Shown in pieces: positions 8,214 to 16,094 of a stretch of DNA of 64,000 nt. Location: NCBI RefSeq assembly GCF_031844685.1, contig NZ_CP134605.1:4337001-4401000 (forward strand), written 5' to 3'. A program made the translations under genes and the position numbers. Position 1 is the stretch's first letter. Each line of letters begins with the position of its first letter. The stretch comes from Streptomyces sp. ITFR-21 (GTDB lineage Bacteria > Actinomycetota > Actinomycetes > Streptomycetales > Streptomycetaceae). The notes under the pieces were generated by a model, which saw nothing but the letters and a program-made list of their open reading frames with translations, did not search any database and had not been told where the DNA came from.

Positions 8214-9902
8214 TCAGATGCCCGCCGCCGCCGCGAAGTCCCGCTTCAGGCCGGCCAGTACCTCCGCCGCCGTGGCGCGGGCCGCCGGCAGGGCGGAGGC
8301 GCCGGCCACCGGGACCACGACCTCCAGGTAGCACTTGAGCTTCGGCTCGGTGCCGCTGGGGCGGACGATGACCCGGGCGCCCTCGACGCCCCGCGCGGCG
8401 TCGCCGGACAGGCGGTAGCGCAGGCCGTCGGTCGGGGGCAGGTCCGCGCTCCCGGCCGCGAGGTCCTCCGCGCCCGCCACCGCCAGGCCCGCCAGCACCG
8501 CCGGCGGGTGCGCGCGGAGCCGGGCCATCGCGTCGGCGATCAGCGACAGGTCGGCGACCCGGGCCGAGAGCTGGTCGGTCGCGTGCAGGCCGTGGTCGAC
8601 CGCCAGATCGTCCAACAGGTCCGCGAGGGTGCGGGATTCGGCCCTGAGCCCGGCGGCGAGCTCGGCGACGAGCAGCGCCGCGGTGATGCCGTCCTTGTCC
8701 CGGACGCCGCCGGGGTCGACGCAGTAGCCGAGTGCCTCCTCGTAGCCGTACCGCAGGCCCGGCACCCGGGCGATCCACTTGAAGCCGGTCAGTGTGTCCG
8801 CGTAGGCGAGCCCGGACCGGGCGGCGATCTTGGACAGCAGCGAGGACGACACGATGCTCGCCGCGAAGACCTCCTGCCGCCCGGCCCCGGCGGCGCCGGT
8901 ACGCAGCAGGTGGACGGCCAGCAGCGCGCCCAGCTCATCGCCCCGCAGCATCCGCCACCCGGAGGCGGCGGTCGGGTCGGGCACGGCGGCGGCGCAGCGG
9001 TCCGCGTCCGGGTCGTTGGCGATCACGAGGTCCGGGCGGGCCCGCCGGGCGGTGCTGAACGCCAAATCCATCGCCCCCGGCTCCTCGGGGTTGGGGAAGG
9101 CCACGGTCGGGAAGTCCGGGTCGGGCAGGGCCTGTTCGGCGACCTGTACCGGCGCGGGGAAGCCCGCCAGGGCGAAGGCCGCGGTCAGTGTCTCCAGGCC
9201 CACGCCGTGCATCGGGGTGTACACCACGGATACGTCCCGTGCGCCGCCGGGCGTCACGACCGCCGCCGCCCGAGCCAGGTACGCCGCCAGTACGTCCTCG
9301 CCCAGCACCTGCCAGCCGTCCTCGGCCAGCGGCACCCCGGCCAGCGGCCCGACCGCCGCGATCTCGGCGGCGATCCCGCTGTCGGCGGGCGGCACGATCT
9401 GCGAGCCGTCGCCCAGATAGACCTTGTAGCCGTTGTCCCGCGGCGGGTTGTGGCTCGCGGTCACCATCACACCGGCCGCGGCGCCCAGGTGCCGGACGGC
9501 GTAGGCCAGTACGGGGGTCGGCAGTGGCCGGGGCAGCAGCGCCGCCTTCAGCCCGGCGCTCGTCATGACCGCCGCGGTGTCCCGGGCGAAGTCGTACGAC
9601 CTGTGCCGCGCGTCGTACCCGATGACCACCAACCCGCCCTGCCGCGCCCGCAGATACCCGGCGAGGCCGGCGGCGGCCCTGATCACCACCGCCCGGTTCA
9701 TCCGCATCGGCCCGCCGCCCAGTTCCCCGCGCAGCCCCGCGGTCCCGAACTCCAGCGTCCCGGCGAACCGTTCGGCGAGGTCCGCGCGCGCCTCCGGGAC
9801 CCCCGCCACCGCCTGCCTGAGCAGCCGCGCCAGCTCCTCGCGGGTCTCCGGATCCGGGTCCTCGTCGATCCACGCCCGCGCCTGGGCGAGTACGTCGGCC
9901 AT
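8214..9902 (-). CDS. Phosphoglucomutase/phosphomannomutase family enzyme, likely phosphopentomutase
   Basis: A 562-residue alpha-D-phosphohexomutase superfamily protein. Visible motifs in order are the phosphoserine loop VTASHNPP, the metal loop NDPDADRC, the sugar loop GYEEALGYCVD and the phosphate-binding loop VRPSGTEPKLK. The long form (about 550 residues) groups with enzymes acting on glucose or pentose 1-phosphates. Lying next to PNP and near deoC, its probable job is to turn (deoxy)ribose 1-phosphate from nucleoside phosphorolysis into the 5-phosphate that DeoC cleaves. That assignment is from context. The ATG at 9902 starts the homology; the longer upstream reading has no coding character. 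Confidence 0.88.
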   Translation of the reverse strand: MADVLAQARAWIDEDPDPETREELARLLRQAVAGVPEARADLAERFAGTLEFGTAGLRGELGGGPMRMNRAVVIRAAAGLAGYLRARQGGLVVIGYDARHRSYDFARDTAAVMTSAGLKAALLPRPLPTPVLAYAVRHLGAAAGVMVTASHNPPRDNGYKVYLGDGSQIVPPADSGIAAEIAAVGPLAGVPLAEDGWQVLGEDVLAAYLARAAAVVTPGGARDVSVVYTPMHGVGLETLTAAFALAGFPAPVQVAEQALPDPDFPTVAFPNPEEPGAMDLAFSTARRARPDLVIANDPDADRCAAAVPDPTAASGWRMLRGDELGALLAVHLLRTGAAGAGRQEVFAASIVSSSLLSKIAARSGLAYADTLTGFKWIARVPGLRYGYEEALGYCVDPGGVRDKDGITAALLVAELAAGLRAESRTLADLLDDLAVDHGLHATDQLSARVADLSLIADAMARLRAHPPAVLAGLAVAGAEDLAAGSADLPPTDGLRYRLSGDAARGVEGARVIVRPSGTEPKLKCYLEVVVPVAGASALPAARATAAEVLAGLKRDFAAAAGI

Positions 9903-10132
9903 CCGCTTCCTCCTGCGTTCTACGGGTCTCTTCGAGCGTTTCCCACCGGCCGCCACCGGCCGCCACCGGGCCGCCCACCGGCCGCCACCGGCCGCCCGCC
10001 GGCGGCCTCCGCCGCTCCCGCCGCCGCGGGCACCCGGCGTGCCCGTGACGCCCGGCCCGCCCGGGAGCACCGCCCAGCGGCGGCCGGGGAGGCGATCGGG
10101 GCAAGGCCGCGCCGGCCGTTCGGCGGCGCGCC
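9903..10132. repeat. Intergenic tandem CCGGCCGCCA repeats
   Basis: Between the mutase and PNP genes, about 9946-10010 holds five degenerate copies of CCACCGGCCG in direct order. The rest is GC-rich with no gene. The two genes are on the same strand, 230 bases apart, so they may be cotranscribed. Confidence 0.5.
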
Positions 10133-10948
10133 TTACAACCGGTCGAGCACCTGCGCCAGCAGCGTCCCCATCCGGGTCGCCGACTCCCGGCCGGCCTCCA
10201 GGACTTCCTCGTGGTTGAGCGGCTCGCCGGTCATCCCGGCGGCCAGGTTGGTGACCAGCGACAGGCCCAGCACCTCGGCTCCGGCCTCCCGTGCCGCGAT
10301 CGCCTCCAGCGTTGTGGACATGCCCACCAGGTCGCCGCCTATCGCCCGGACCATGCCGATCTCGGCCGGTGTCTCGTAGTGCGGGCCGGGCAGCTGCACG
10401 TAGACGCCCTCCTCCAAGGTGGGGTCCACCTCCCGGCACAGCGCGCGCAGCCGCGGCGAGTAGAGGTCGGTGAGGTCCACGAAGCGCGCCCCGACGATCG
10501 GCGAGGTCGCGGTCAGGTTGATGTGGTCGCTGATCAGCACCGGCTGTCCGGGGCGGTACCCGGGGTTCAGCCCGCCGCAGCCGTTGGTCAGTACGACCGT
10601 CTTGCAGCCGGCGGCGACCGCGGTCCGCACCCCGTGCACGACGGTCGCCACGCCCCGGCCCTCGTACAGATGGGTCCGGCCGAGGAAGACCAGGGCCCGC
10701 ACCGCGCCGATCCGCACCGACCGCACCGTGCCGGCGTGACCGGCGACCGCGGGGGCCGGAAAACCCGGCAGCTCGGTCACCGGGAACTCGTGGTCGTGGG
10801 CGCCGAGCCCGTCGGCGGCGGGCACCCAGCCCGAGCCCATGACCAGGGCGACGTCGTGCGTATCTGCGCCGGTCAGCTCGCGCAGGCGCGCGGCGGCGGT
10901 GTCGGCCGCGCCGTAGGGATCGGAGTTCACGGAAGCGTTCACGCGCAT
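10133..10948 (-). CDS. Purine-nucleoside phosphorylase
   Basis: A 271-residue trimeric-type (PNP/MTAP family) phosphorylase that splits purine (deoxy)nucleosides with phosphate to the base and (deoxy)ribose 1-phosphate. Motifs are the phosphate loop VMGSGW near residue 36, [36 protein letters not shown] and [14 protein letters not shown]. The C-terminal [11 protein letters not shown] is also characteristic. The ATG at 10948 has a short upstream region; the CTACGCGCGTAG palindrome ends 20 bases before it, exactly as before deoC. It supplies the substrate for the mutase gene next to it. Confidence 0.92.
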   Translation of the reverse strand: MRVNASVNSDPYGAADTAAARLRELTGADTHDVALVMGSGWVPAADGLGAHDHEFPVTELPGFPAPAVAGHAGTVRSVRIGAVRALVFLGRTHLYEGRGVATVVHGVRTAVAAGCKTVVLTNGCGGLNPGYRPGQPVLISDHINLTATSPIVGARFVDLTDLYSPRLRALCREVDPTLEEGVYVQLPGPHYETPAEIGMVRAIGGDLVGMSTTLEAIAAREAGAEVLGLSLVTNLAAGMTGEPLNHEEVLEAGRESATRMGTLLAQVLDRL

Positions 10949-10967
10949 GAGGGTAACCTGTCAGAGC

Positions 10968-10979
10968 CTACGCGCGTAG
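10968..10979. promoter_or_regulatory. Palindromic operator candidate before the PNP gene
   Basis: CTACGCGCGTAG, identical in sequence and in distance to the start codon to the site before deoC. On the minus strand its right half overlaps TAGGCT, which fits a -10 hexamer (TAnnnT), so binding would block transcription. Confidence 0.6.
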
Positions 10980-11080
10980 ACGCCGTCACGGCGCAGCCCG
11001 GGTCGTGCGGATCCCGCGACAGCCGACGTCACCCCCGCCGGGTCCCGGCCGTCCCGGCGGTACCGCCTCCGGCGGGCGGT

Positions 11081-11518
11081 TCAGCAGGGACGCTTCCGCA
11101 GTTCCATCACATAGTCGTACGGTGCGCCGGCCGACTCGGCCGCGTCGGCGAGTTCGCCCAGGTAGCGGGCGGACGGCAGACCGCCCTCGTAGTCGTTCAG
11201 CACGTAGATCCAGGCCGCCGCCTCGCCCTCGAGCGTGTGCACGCGCACGGTCATACGCCGATAGACGCCCAGCGGGACGCCCTCCCAATTGTCCATCGAC
11301 TCCTCGTCGACGGGGGCGACGTCGTAGAGGCCGACGAAGACCTGGCTGCCGGGTGCCTCGACCACGGTGGCCAGCGCGCCCTCCCAGCCCATCTGCTCAC
11401 CGCCGAAGGTCAGCCGCCAGCCGTCGAGCCACCCGGTGCCGCGCAGCGGGGAGTGCGGGGCGCGGCGGGTCATCAGCCGCGCGTCGAGGTTGCTTCCGTA
11501 GGCGGCGTAGAGCGACAT
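11081..11518 (-). CDS. Gamma-glutamylcyclotransferase-family protein
   Basis: A 145-residue protein beginning MSLYAAYGSNLDARLM. The YGSNL motif forms the substrate loop of gamma-glutamylcyclotransferase (AIG2/GGCT) folds. Glu in VDEESMDNWEG is placed where these enzymes carry the catalytic acid. The family releases 5-oxoproline from gamma-glutamyl peptides or amines. Actinobacteria use mycothiol instead of glutathione, so the physiological substrate here is uncertain. The start at 11518 is where homology begins; longer readings extend into non-coding sequence. Divergent from the quinone dehydrogenase gene. Confidence 0.85.
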   Translation of the reverse strand: MSLYAAYGSNLDARLMTRRAPHSPLRGTGWLDGWRLTFGGEQMGWEGALATVVEAPGSQVFVGLYDVAPVDEESMDNWEGVPLGVYRRMTVRVHTLEGEAAAWIYVLNDYEGGLPSARYLGELADAAESAGAPYDYVMELRKRPC

Positions 11519-11732
11519 GGAAACGAGAGTACGGGAGCGCGCTCCCCCCGGCGTAAGGTACGGCCCGCTCGCGGCGGTTCGGCGGGGCGCCGGACCCGGC
11601 GCGGGGGACCGCCGGGACCCGCCGCGGGGCCGGGTCCGGGGGGCGGGGCCGGGCGGCGTCCCGGGGCCCCGGGCGCCCGCGAGCACCCCCGTCGCGGCCC
11701 CCCGGCGGGACATGCTTGGCGCGTGCGGGACA

Positions 11733-13181
11733 ATGGGGTACGTGACTCGGATCGTGATCATCGGTGGCGGACCCGGCGGCTACGAAGCGGCGCTGGTGGC
11801 GGCGCAGCTCGGCGCGGCGGTGACCGTCGTGGACTGCGACGGCCTGGGCGGCGCGTCGGTGCTGACCGACTGCGTGCCGTCCAAGACCCTCATCGCCACC
11901 GCCGAGGTGATGACGACGTTCGACTCCTCCTACGAGGAGCTCGGCATCATCGTCGCCGACGACACCCCGCCGCTGGAGCGCGGCGCCCGGGTGGTCGGCG
12001 TGGACCTGGGAAAGGTGAACCGGCGGGTCAAGCGGCTGGCGCTGGCCCAGTCCAACGACATCACCGCCGCGGTGAGCCGGGCCGGCGCCCGGGTGCTGCG
12101 CGGCCGCGGCCGGCTGGAGGGGCCGCAGACCGCCGACGGCACCCGCACGGTCGTCGTCGAGGGCCCGGACGGCACCGCCGAGCGGCTGACCGCCGACGCG
12201 GTGCTGATCGCCACCGGGGCCCGCCCCCGGGAGCTGCCGGACGCGCTGCCCGACGGCGAGCGCATCCTCACCTGGACGCAGGTCTACGACCTCGACGAGC
12301 TGCCCGCCGAACTGATCGTGGTCGGCTCCGGTGTCACCGGCGCCGAGTTCGCCGGCGCCTACCAGGCCCTCGGCTCGCACGTGACCTTGGTCTCCTCCCG
12401 GGACCGGGTGCTGCCCGGCGAGGACCCGGACGCCGCCGCCGTCCTGGAGGACGTCTTCCGCCGCCGGGGCATGAACGTGATGGCCCGCTCCCGCGCCCAG
12501 TCCGTCAAGCGGGTCGGCGACCGGGTCGAGGTGGCGCTCGCCGACGGCCGGGTGATCAGCGGCACGCACTGCCTGATGGCGGTCGGCGCGATCCCCAACA
12601 CCTCGGGCATCGGCCTGGAGGAGGCCGGGGTCAAGGTCACCGACTCCGGGCACGTGTCGACCGACAAGGTGTCCCGTACCAGCGCCCCCGGCGTCTACGC
12701 GGCCGGCGACGTCACCGGTGTCTTCGCGCTCGCCTCGGTCGCCGCGATGCAGGGCCGGATCGCGATGTACCACTTCCTCGGCGACGCGGTCGGCCCGCTC
12801 AACCTCAAAACCGTCTCCTCCAACGTCTTCACCGACCCGGAGATCGCCACCGTCGGCTACACCCAGGCCGACGTGGACGCCCGGCGGATCGAGGCGAACG
12901 TCGTCAAGCTCCCACTGCTGCGCAACCCGCGGGCCAAGATGCAGGGCATCAGGGACGGCTTCGTGAAGCTCTTCTGCCGCCCCGGCACCGGGATCGTGGT
13001 CGGCGGCGTGGTCGTCGCGCCCAAGGCGAGCGAGCTGATCCACCCGATCTCGATCGCCGTCGACAACAACCTGACCGTGGAGCAGATCGCCAACGCCTTC
13101 ACCGTGTACCCGTCGCTGTCCGGCTCGATCGCCGAAGTGGCGCGGCAGCTGTACAACCGGAAGACCGCCGACGGCAGCTGA
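11733..13181 (+). CDS. NAD(P)H-quinone dehydrogenase (LpdA-like flavoprotein)
   Basis: A 482-residue two-dinucleotide-binding flavoprotein. An N-terminal FAD site (RIVIIGGGPGGYEAAL), a central NAD(P)H site (ELIVVGSGVTGAEFA) and a C-terminal dimer domain are all present, with a GVYAAGDVTG FAD loop. It looks like lipoamide dehydrogenase, but the CxxxxC redox pair is missing one cysteine: the segment reads GGASVLTDCVPSK. It is therefore not a disulfide reductase; the family (mycobacterial LpdA, Rv3303c) reduces quinones. Two starts are possible, ATG 11733 or GTG 11742; close homologues support both. Confidence 0.87.
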   Translation: MGYVTRIVIIGGGPGGYEAALVAAQLGAAVTVVDCDGLGGASVLTDCVPSKTLIATAEVMTTFDSSYEELGIIVADDTPPLERGARVVGVDLGKVNRRVKRLALAQSNDITAAVSRAGARVLRGRGRLEGPQTADGTRTVVVEGPDGTAERLTADAVLIATGARPRELPDALPDGERILTWTQVYDLDELPAELIVVGSGVTGAEFAGAYQALGSHVTLVSSRDRVLPGEDPDAAAVLEDVFRRRGMNVMARSRAQSVKRVGDRVEVALADGRVISGTHCLMAVGAIPNTSGIGLEEAGVKVTDSGHVSTDKVSRTSAPGVYAAGDVTGVFALASVAAMQGRIAMYHFLGDAVGPLNLKTVSSNVFTDPEIATVGYTQADVDARRIEANVVKLPLLRNPRAKMQGIRDGFVKLFCRPGTGIVVGGVVVAPKASELIHPISIAVDNNLTVEQIANAFTVYPSLSGSIAEVARQLYNRKTADGS

Positions 13182-13348
13182 CGCCCGCCGCCCGGCACCG
13201 CGCCGGGCGCACCGGCGCGCCGTCAAACCTTTTCGGCGTGGGAACGCACAGTCGGTGCTTAGCACTTCCCGGTCTGTTTTGGGTACGACTTCCATCATCC
13301 GGCGCAAAACGCTGAAACCAGACGGTCGTTGGGGTTACTGTCGGTTTC
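13182..13348. promoter_or_regulatory. Promoter region of the DeoR-family gene
   Basis: It holds the palindrome GTGCTTAGCAC at 13255-13265, an imperfect inverted pair (GTCTGTTTT at 13271, GAAACCAGAC at 13315) and a possible -10 TACTGT at 13336-13341. That -10 would place the transcript start one or two bases before the GTG start, so the mRNA may be leaderless. The inverted repeats are candidate autoregulatory sites. Confidence 0.4.
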
Positions 13349-14293
13349 GTGTTCGCTGCAGAACGTCGCCAATTGATCCTGGAAATGGTGCGGGCGAACG
13401 GGGCCGTGTCGCTCCGTGAGCTCGCCCGGGTCGTCCAGACCTCCGAAGTGACCGTGCGCCGCGACGTACGCGCCCTGGAGGCCGAGGGCTTGCTGGACCG
13501 CCGGCACGGCGGTGCGGTGCTGCCGGGCGGCTTCACCCGCGAGTCCGGCTTCCCGCAGAAGTCCCACCTGGCGACCGCGGAGAAGACGGCCATCGCCGAT
13601 CTCGCGGCCGGCCTTGTCACCGAGGGTGAGGCCATCGTGGTCGGCGCCGGCACCACCACCCAGGAGCTGGCCAGACGGCTGGCCCGGGTGCCCGGCCTGA
13701 CCGTGGTCACCAACTCGCTGCTGGTCGCCCAGGCGCTCGCGCACGCCAACCGGGTCGAGGTGGTGATGACCGGTGGCACCCTGCGCGGTTCCAACTACGG
13801 CCTGGTCGGCAGCGGCGCCGAACAGTCCCTGCAGGGGCTGCGGGTCTCCCGGGCGTTCCTGTCCGGCGCCGGCCTGACCGCCGAGCGCGGCCTGTCCACC
13901 TCCAACATGCTGGCGGCCAGCGTCGACCGGGCGCTGGTGCAGGCCGCCGGGGAGGTGGTGGTGCTCGCCGACCACACCAAGCTCGGCGCCGACACCATGT
14001 TCCAGACGGTGCCGACCGACCTGATCACCCACCTGGTCACCGACGAGCCGCCCGCCGACGAGGAGCGGGCCGGCACCGAGCTGCAGGCGCTCGCCGACCG
14101 CGGTGTGCAGCTGGTGGTGGCCCCGCTGCCGTCGGTCGCCCCGGACGCCGGCGCCGGGCGCCCGCGGCGCGAGGGCCGCGAGGCCCCGCTGCCCGGCCCC
14201 CGCCGCCCGCAGCCGCTGCGCGGCGCCGCCGGCCCCGGCGCCGCCGCCGACCAGCCCGGCTCCCCGCGGCTGGCGGACGTACGCCGCAGGTAG
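13349..14293 (+). CDS. DeoR/GlpR-family transcriptional regulator
   Basis: A 314-residue repressor-type protein. The N-terminal 55 residues form a DeoR winged helix (RRQLILEMVRANGAVSLRELA then VTVRRDVRALEAEG), followed by the DeoR C-terminal sensor domain, which in this family binds a phosphorylated sugar (GAGTTTQELA and DHTKLG motifs are visible). The last 50 residues are a proline- and arginine-rich tail not seen in the core family. Being close to the deoC, mutase and PNP genes, it is a candidate regulator of deoxynucleoside use, though it could control a different sugar pathway. Confidence 0.85.
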   Translation: MFAAERRQLILEMVRANGAVSLRELARVVQTSEVTVRRDVRALEAEGLLDRRHGGAVLPGGFTRESGFPQKSHLATAEKTAIADLAAGLVTEGEAIVVGAGTTTQELARRLARVPGLTVVTNSLLVAQALAHANRVEVVMTGGTLRGSNYGLVGSGAEQSLQGLRVSRAFLSGAGLTAERGLSTSNMLAASVDRALVQAAGEVVVLADHTKLGADTMFQTVPTDLITHLVTDEPPADEERAGTELQALADRGVQLVVAPLPSVAPDAGAGRPRREGREAPLPGPRRPQPLRGAAGPGAAADQPGSPRLADVRRR

Positions 14294-14379
14294 CCAGGTC
14301 AGGCGCAGGCCGGGTCGGGACCGGGGCGCGGCCGTCCGCGGCAGGCGGCCCCGCGGGGCGTACGCCACCGGCGGTCCGC

Positions 14380-14546
14380 CGCTGGGCCCTGTCGGGTGGA
14401 TCCGCGCGGGTCAGGGCGCGGGGTCCGGTGCGTTGCAGCCGCAAAGGCCGGGGAGGGAGGCGGCGTGCTGTGTCGCCGACCGGCGAGAACGCGGCAGGCG
14501 TGCGTACCGGGGCCCGCGACGGCCGCGACGATCCACCCGACGGGCC
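14380..14546 (+). repeat. Repeat family B, copy 1
   Basis: This stretch (blocks include GGGGTCCGGTGCGTTGCAGC, AAGGCCGGGGAGGGAGGCGG and TGTCGCCGACCGGCG) matches the reverse complement of 26680-26850 block by block. It begins near GGGCCCTGTCGGGTGGATC and ends GGGCCCTAG. No frame is protein-like. It fills most of the gap between the deoR and tetR genes. Confidence 0.7.
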
Positions 14547-15137
14547 CTAGGCCCGCCGCCCCGCCGTCACCGGTGGCGGCGCCACCGGGTCCCCTTTGCC
14601 GCGGGTCAGCATGCCCTCGATCATCAGGGACATCAGCCGGTCGAACAGTCCCGCGTCCTCGGTGTTCCGCTCCGCCGACACCACGATCGCGTAGGTCAGC
14701 TTGAGCAGGTCGCCGATCGTCACGTCGGTCCGGACCGTGCCCGCCTGCTGGGCCCGCCCCAGCAGGGAGCGGCCGGCGGCCGGCATCTTCGTCCGGCAGG
14801 CGGGCATCTTCGCGTCGGACGCCTCCATGATCGCCGCGGCCAGCCCGCGGTAGGTGGTGGAGTGCACGGCCACCGCGCGCAGCCACTTGGCGAGCGCCGC
14901 CGCCGGGTCGTCCTCGCTGAGCAGCCCGTGGCCCCGGGCGGTCAGCGCGTCCATCTCCTGTTCGAACACCGCGTTCATCAGCGCGTACCGGTCGGGGAAG
15001 TGCCGGTAGAGGGTGCCCACGCCGACCTCGGCCTGGCGGGCGATGTCCTCCAGGGCGACGTCGGTGCCGTGTGCCACGAACGCCTGCCTGGCCTCGTCGA
15101 GCAGTCTGTCGTAGTTGCGCTGCGCGTCCGCCCGCAT
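14547..15137 (-). CDS. TetR-family transcriptional regulator
   Basis: A 196-residue TetR repressor. The N-terminal helix-turn-helix is complete (DEARQAFVAHGTDVALEDIA then VGVGTLYRHFPDRYALMNAV), and the C-terminal ligand/dimer domain is of the type with an AAALAKWLRAVAVHSTTYRG helix found beside drug exporters. The ATG at 15137 follows AGGGAGG with nine-base spacing. It is divergent from a now-broken MFS exporter, and two CGGAGG-N3-CCTCCG sites lie between them, so it was almost surely that exporter's repressor and may now regulate only itself. Confidence 0.88.
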   Translation of the reverse strand: MRADAQRNYDRLLDEARQAFVAHGTDVALEDIARQAEVGVGTLYRHFPDRYALMNAVFEQEMDALTARGHGLLSEDDPAAALAKWLRAVAVHSTTYRGLAAAIMEASDAKMPACRTKMPAAGRSLLGRAQQAGTVRTDVTIGDLLKLTYAIVVSAERNTEDAGLFDRLMSLMIEGMLTRGKGDPVAPPPVTAGRRA

Positions 15138-15187
15138 ACCGCTGAGCCTCCCTGAAGTGGCTGTTCCCGACGGTTGCCCACCAACGA

Positions 15188-15235
15188 TTGTAGAACCGGA
15201 GGCTGCCTCCGTATGCTTACCGGAGGAGCCCTCCG
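15188..15235 (+). promoter_or_regulatory. Promoter with twin TetR-type operators
   Basis: Two 15-bp palindromes, CGGAGG-CTG-CCTCCG (15197-15211) and CGGAGG-AGC-CCTCCG (15221-15235), are spaced 24 bases apart. The first lies exactly between a possible -35 (TTGTAG, 15188-15193) and -10 (TATGCT, 15212-15217) reading towards the MFS gene. Confidence 0.65.
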
Positions 15236-15259
15236 CTTTCCGCTGGAGGCTTACTTTCC

Positions 15260-15893
15260 ATGTCCACGCCCACAACGCGTGACCTGAACACCATCACCTC
15301 CCGCCTGCCGTCCCCCACCCGCAGGCACCCATTCCTGGCCCTCGCCGCCATTATCGGCACCAGTTGATGCTGCTGCTCGACGCCACCGTGGTGAACGTCG
15401 CGCTGCCCAAGCTCAGCCTCGACCTCGGGTTCACCCCCACCGGCATGGCCTGGGTGCTCAACGTCTACACGCTCGCCTTCGGCGGGCTGCTGCTGCTCGG
15501 CAGCCGGATCGGCGACATGATCGGCCGCCGGACCGCCCTGGTCTGGGGCGTCGCCGCGTTCACCGCGGCGTCGGTGGCGGGCGGGCTGGCCACCGACCCC
15601 ACCCTGCTGCTGGTCGCCCGCGCCCTGCAGGGCGCCGCCGCGGCCCTCGCCGCGCCCAGCACCCTCGCCCTGATCACCACGTCCTTCACCGAGGGCACCG
15701 AACGCAACCGGGCGCTGAGCGTCTTCTCCGCGGTGGCCGGCGCCGGCTTCGCGATCGGCCTCACCGTCGGCGGCATGCTCACCGGCTGGGGCTCGTGGCG
15801 CTGGGTGTTCTTCATCAACATCCCCATCGGCGCGGCGATCGTGCTGCTCGCCCCCCGCCACATCGCCGAGACCGAGCGGCACCGCGGCGGCCG
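15260..15893 (+). pseudogene. MFS drug-exporter gene, frameshifted and truncated
   Basis: The start (ATG 15260, MSTPTTRDLNTITSRLP) leads into LALAAIIGTS then TGA. Loss of one base near 15359 explains this: restored, the text would read GTQLMLLLDATVVNVALPKL, the first helix of a 14-TM (DHA2/QacA-type) MFS transporter. From 15367 the frame continues through about five helices with the motif GSRIGDMIGRRTA and the motif-C-like GPGIGLTVGGML equivalent (AIGLTVGGML), then ends at IAETERH near 15885, where sequence unrelated to any transporter begins. The C-terminal half is missing. Control by the divergent TetR gene is implied by the operators. Confidence 0.8.
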
Positions 15894-15939
15894 GCCCCTC
15901 GCGGCCGGCTCCGGACCGGCGGCCGCGCGGGGCCGCCCC

Positions 15940-16060
15940 GCGGCGTTCCCCGCGCCCCTTCGGGGCACGTCCCCTGGCGGGGTGAGGCGCCCTGCCAGGG
16001 GTGCGGGGAACTGCTCGACAGGCCGGCCACCGGCCGGTGGTCCGGGAACGGCCGCGGGGG
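15940..16060 (+). repeat. Repeat family C element
   Basis: Contains CGCGCCCCTTCGGGGCACGT followed by GGTGCGGGGAACTGCTCGAC and a CACCGGCCGGTGGTCCGGG tail. The same GGGGAACTG core with the CACC..GGTGG hairpin appears in multiple copies at 55537-55750. It sits at the breakpoint where the MFS gene was lost. Confidence 0.5.
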
Positions 16061-16094
16061 GGCCGGGCGGACGGACCCGGTGCGCCCCGCGGAG

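Noticed and set aside
10211..13315. A 1034-codon open frame on the plus strand across PNP and the quinone dehydrogenase
   Set aside because: It runs antisense to PNP and in the wrong frame of the dehydrogenase; low-complexity Arg/Gly/Pro text typical of GC-rich shadows.
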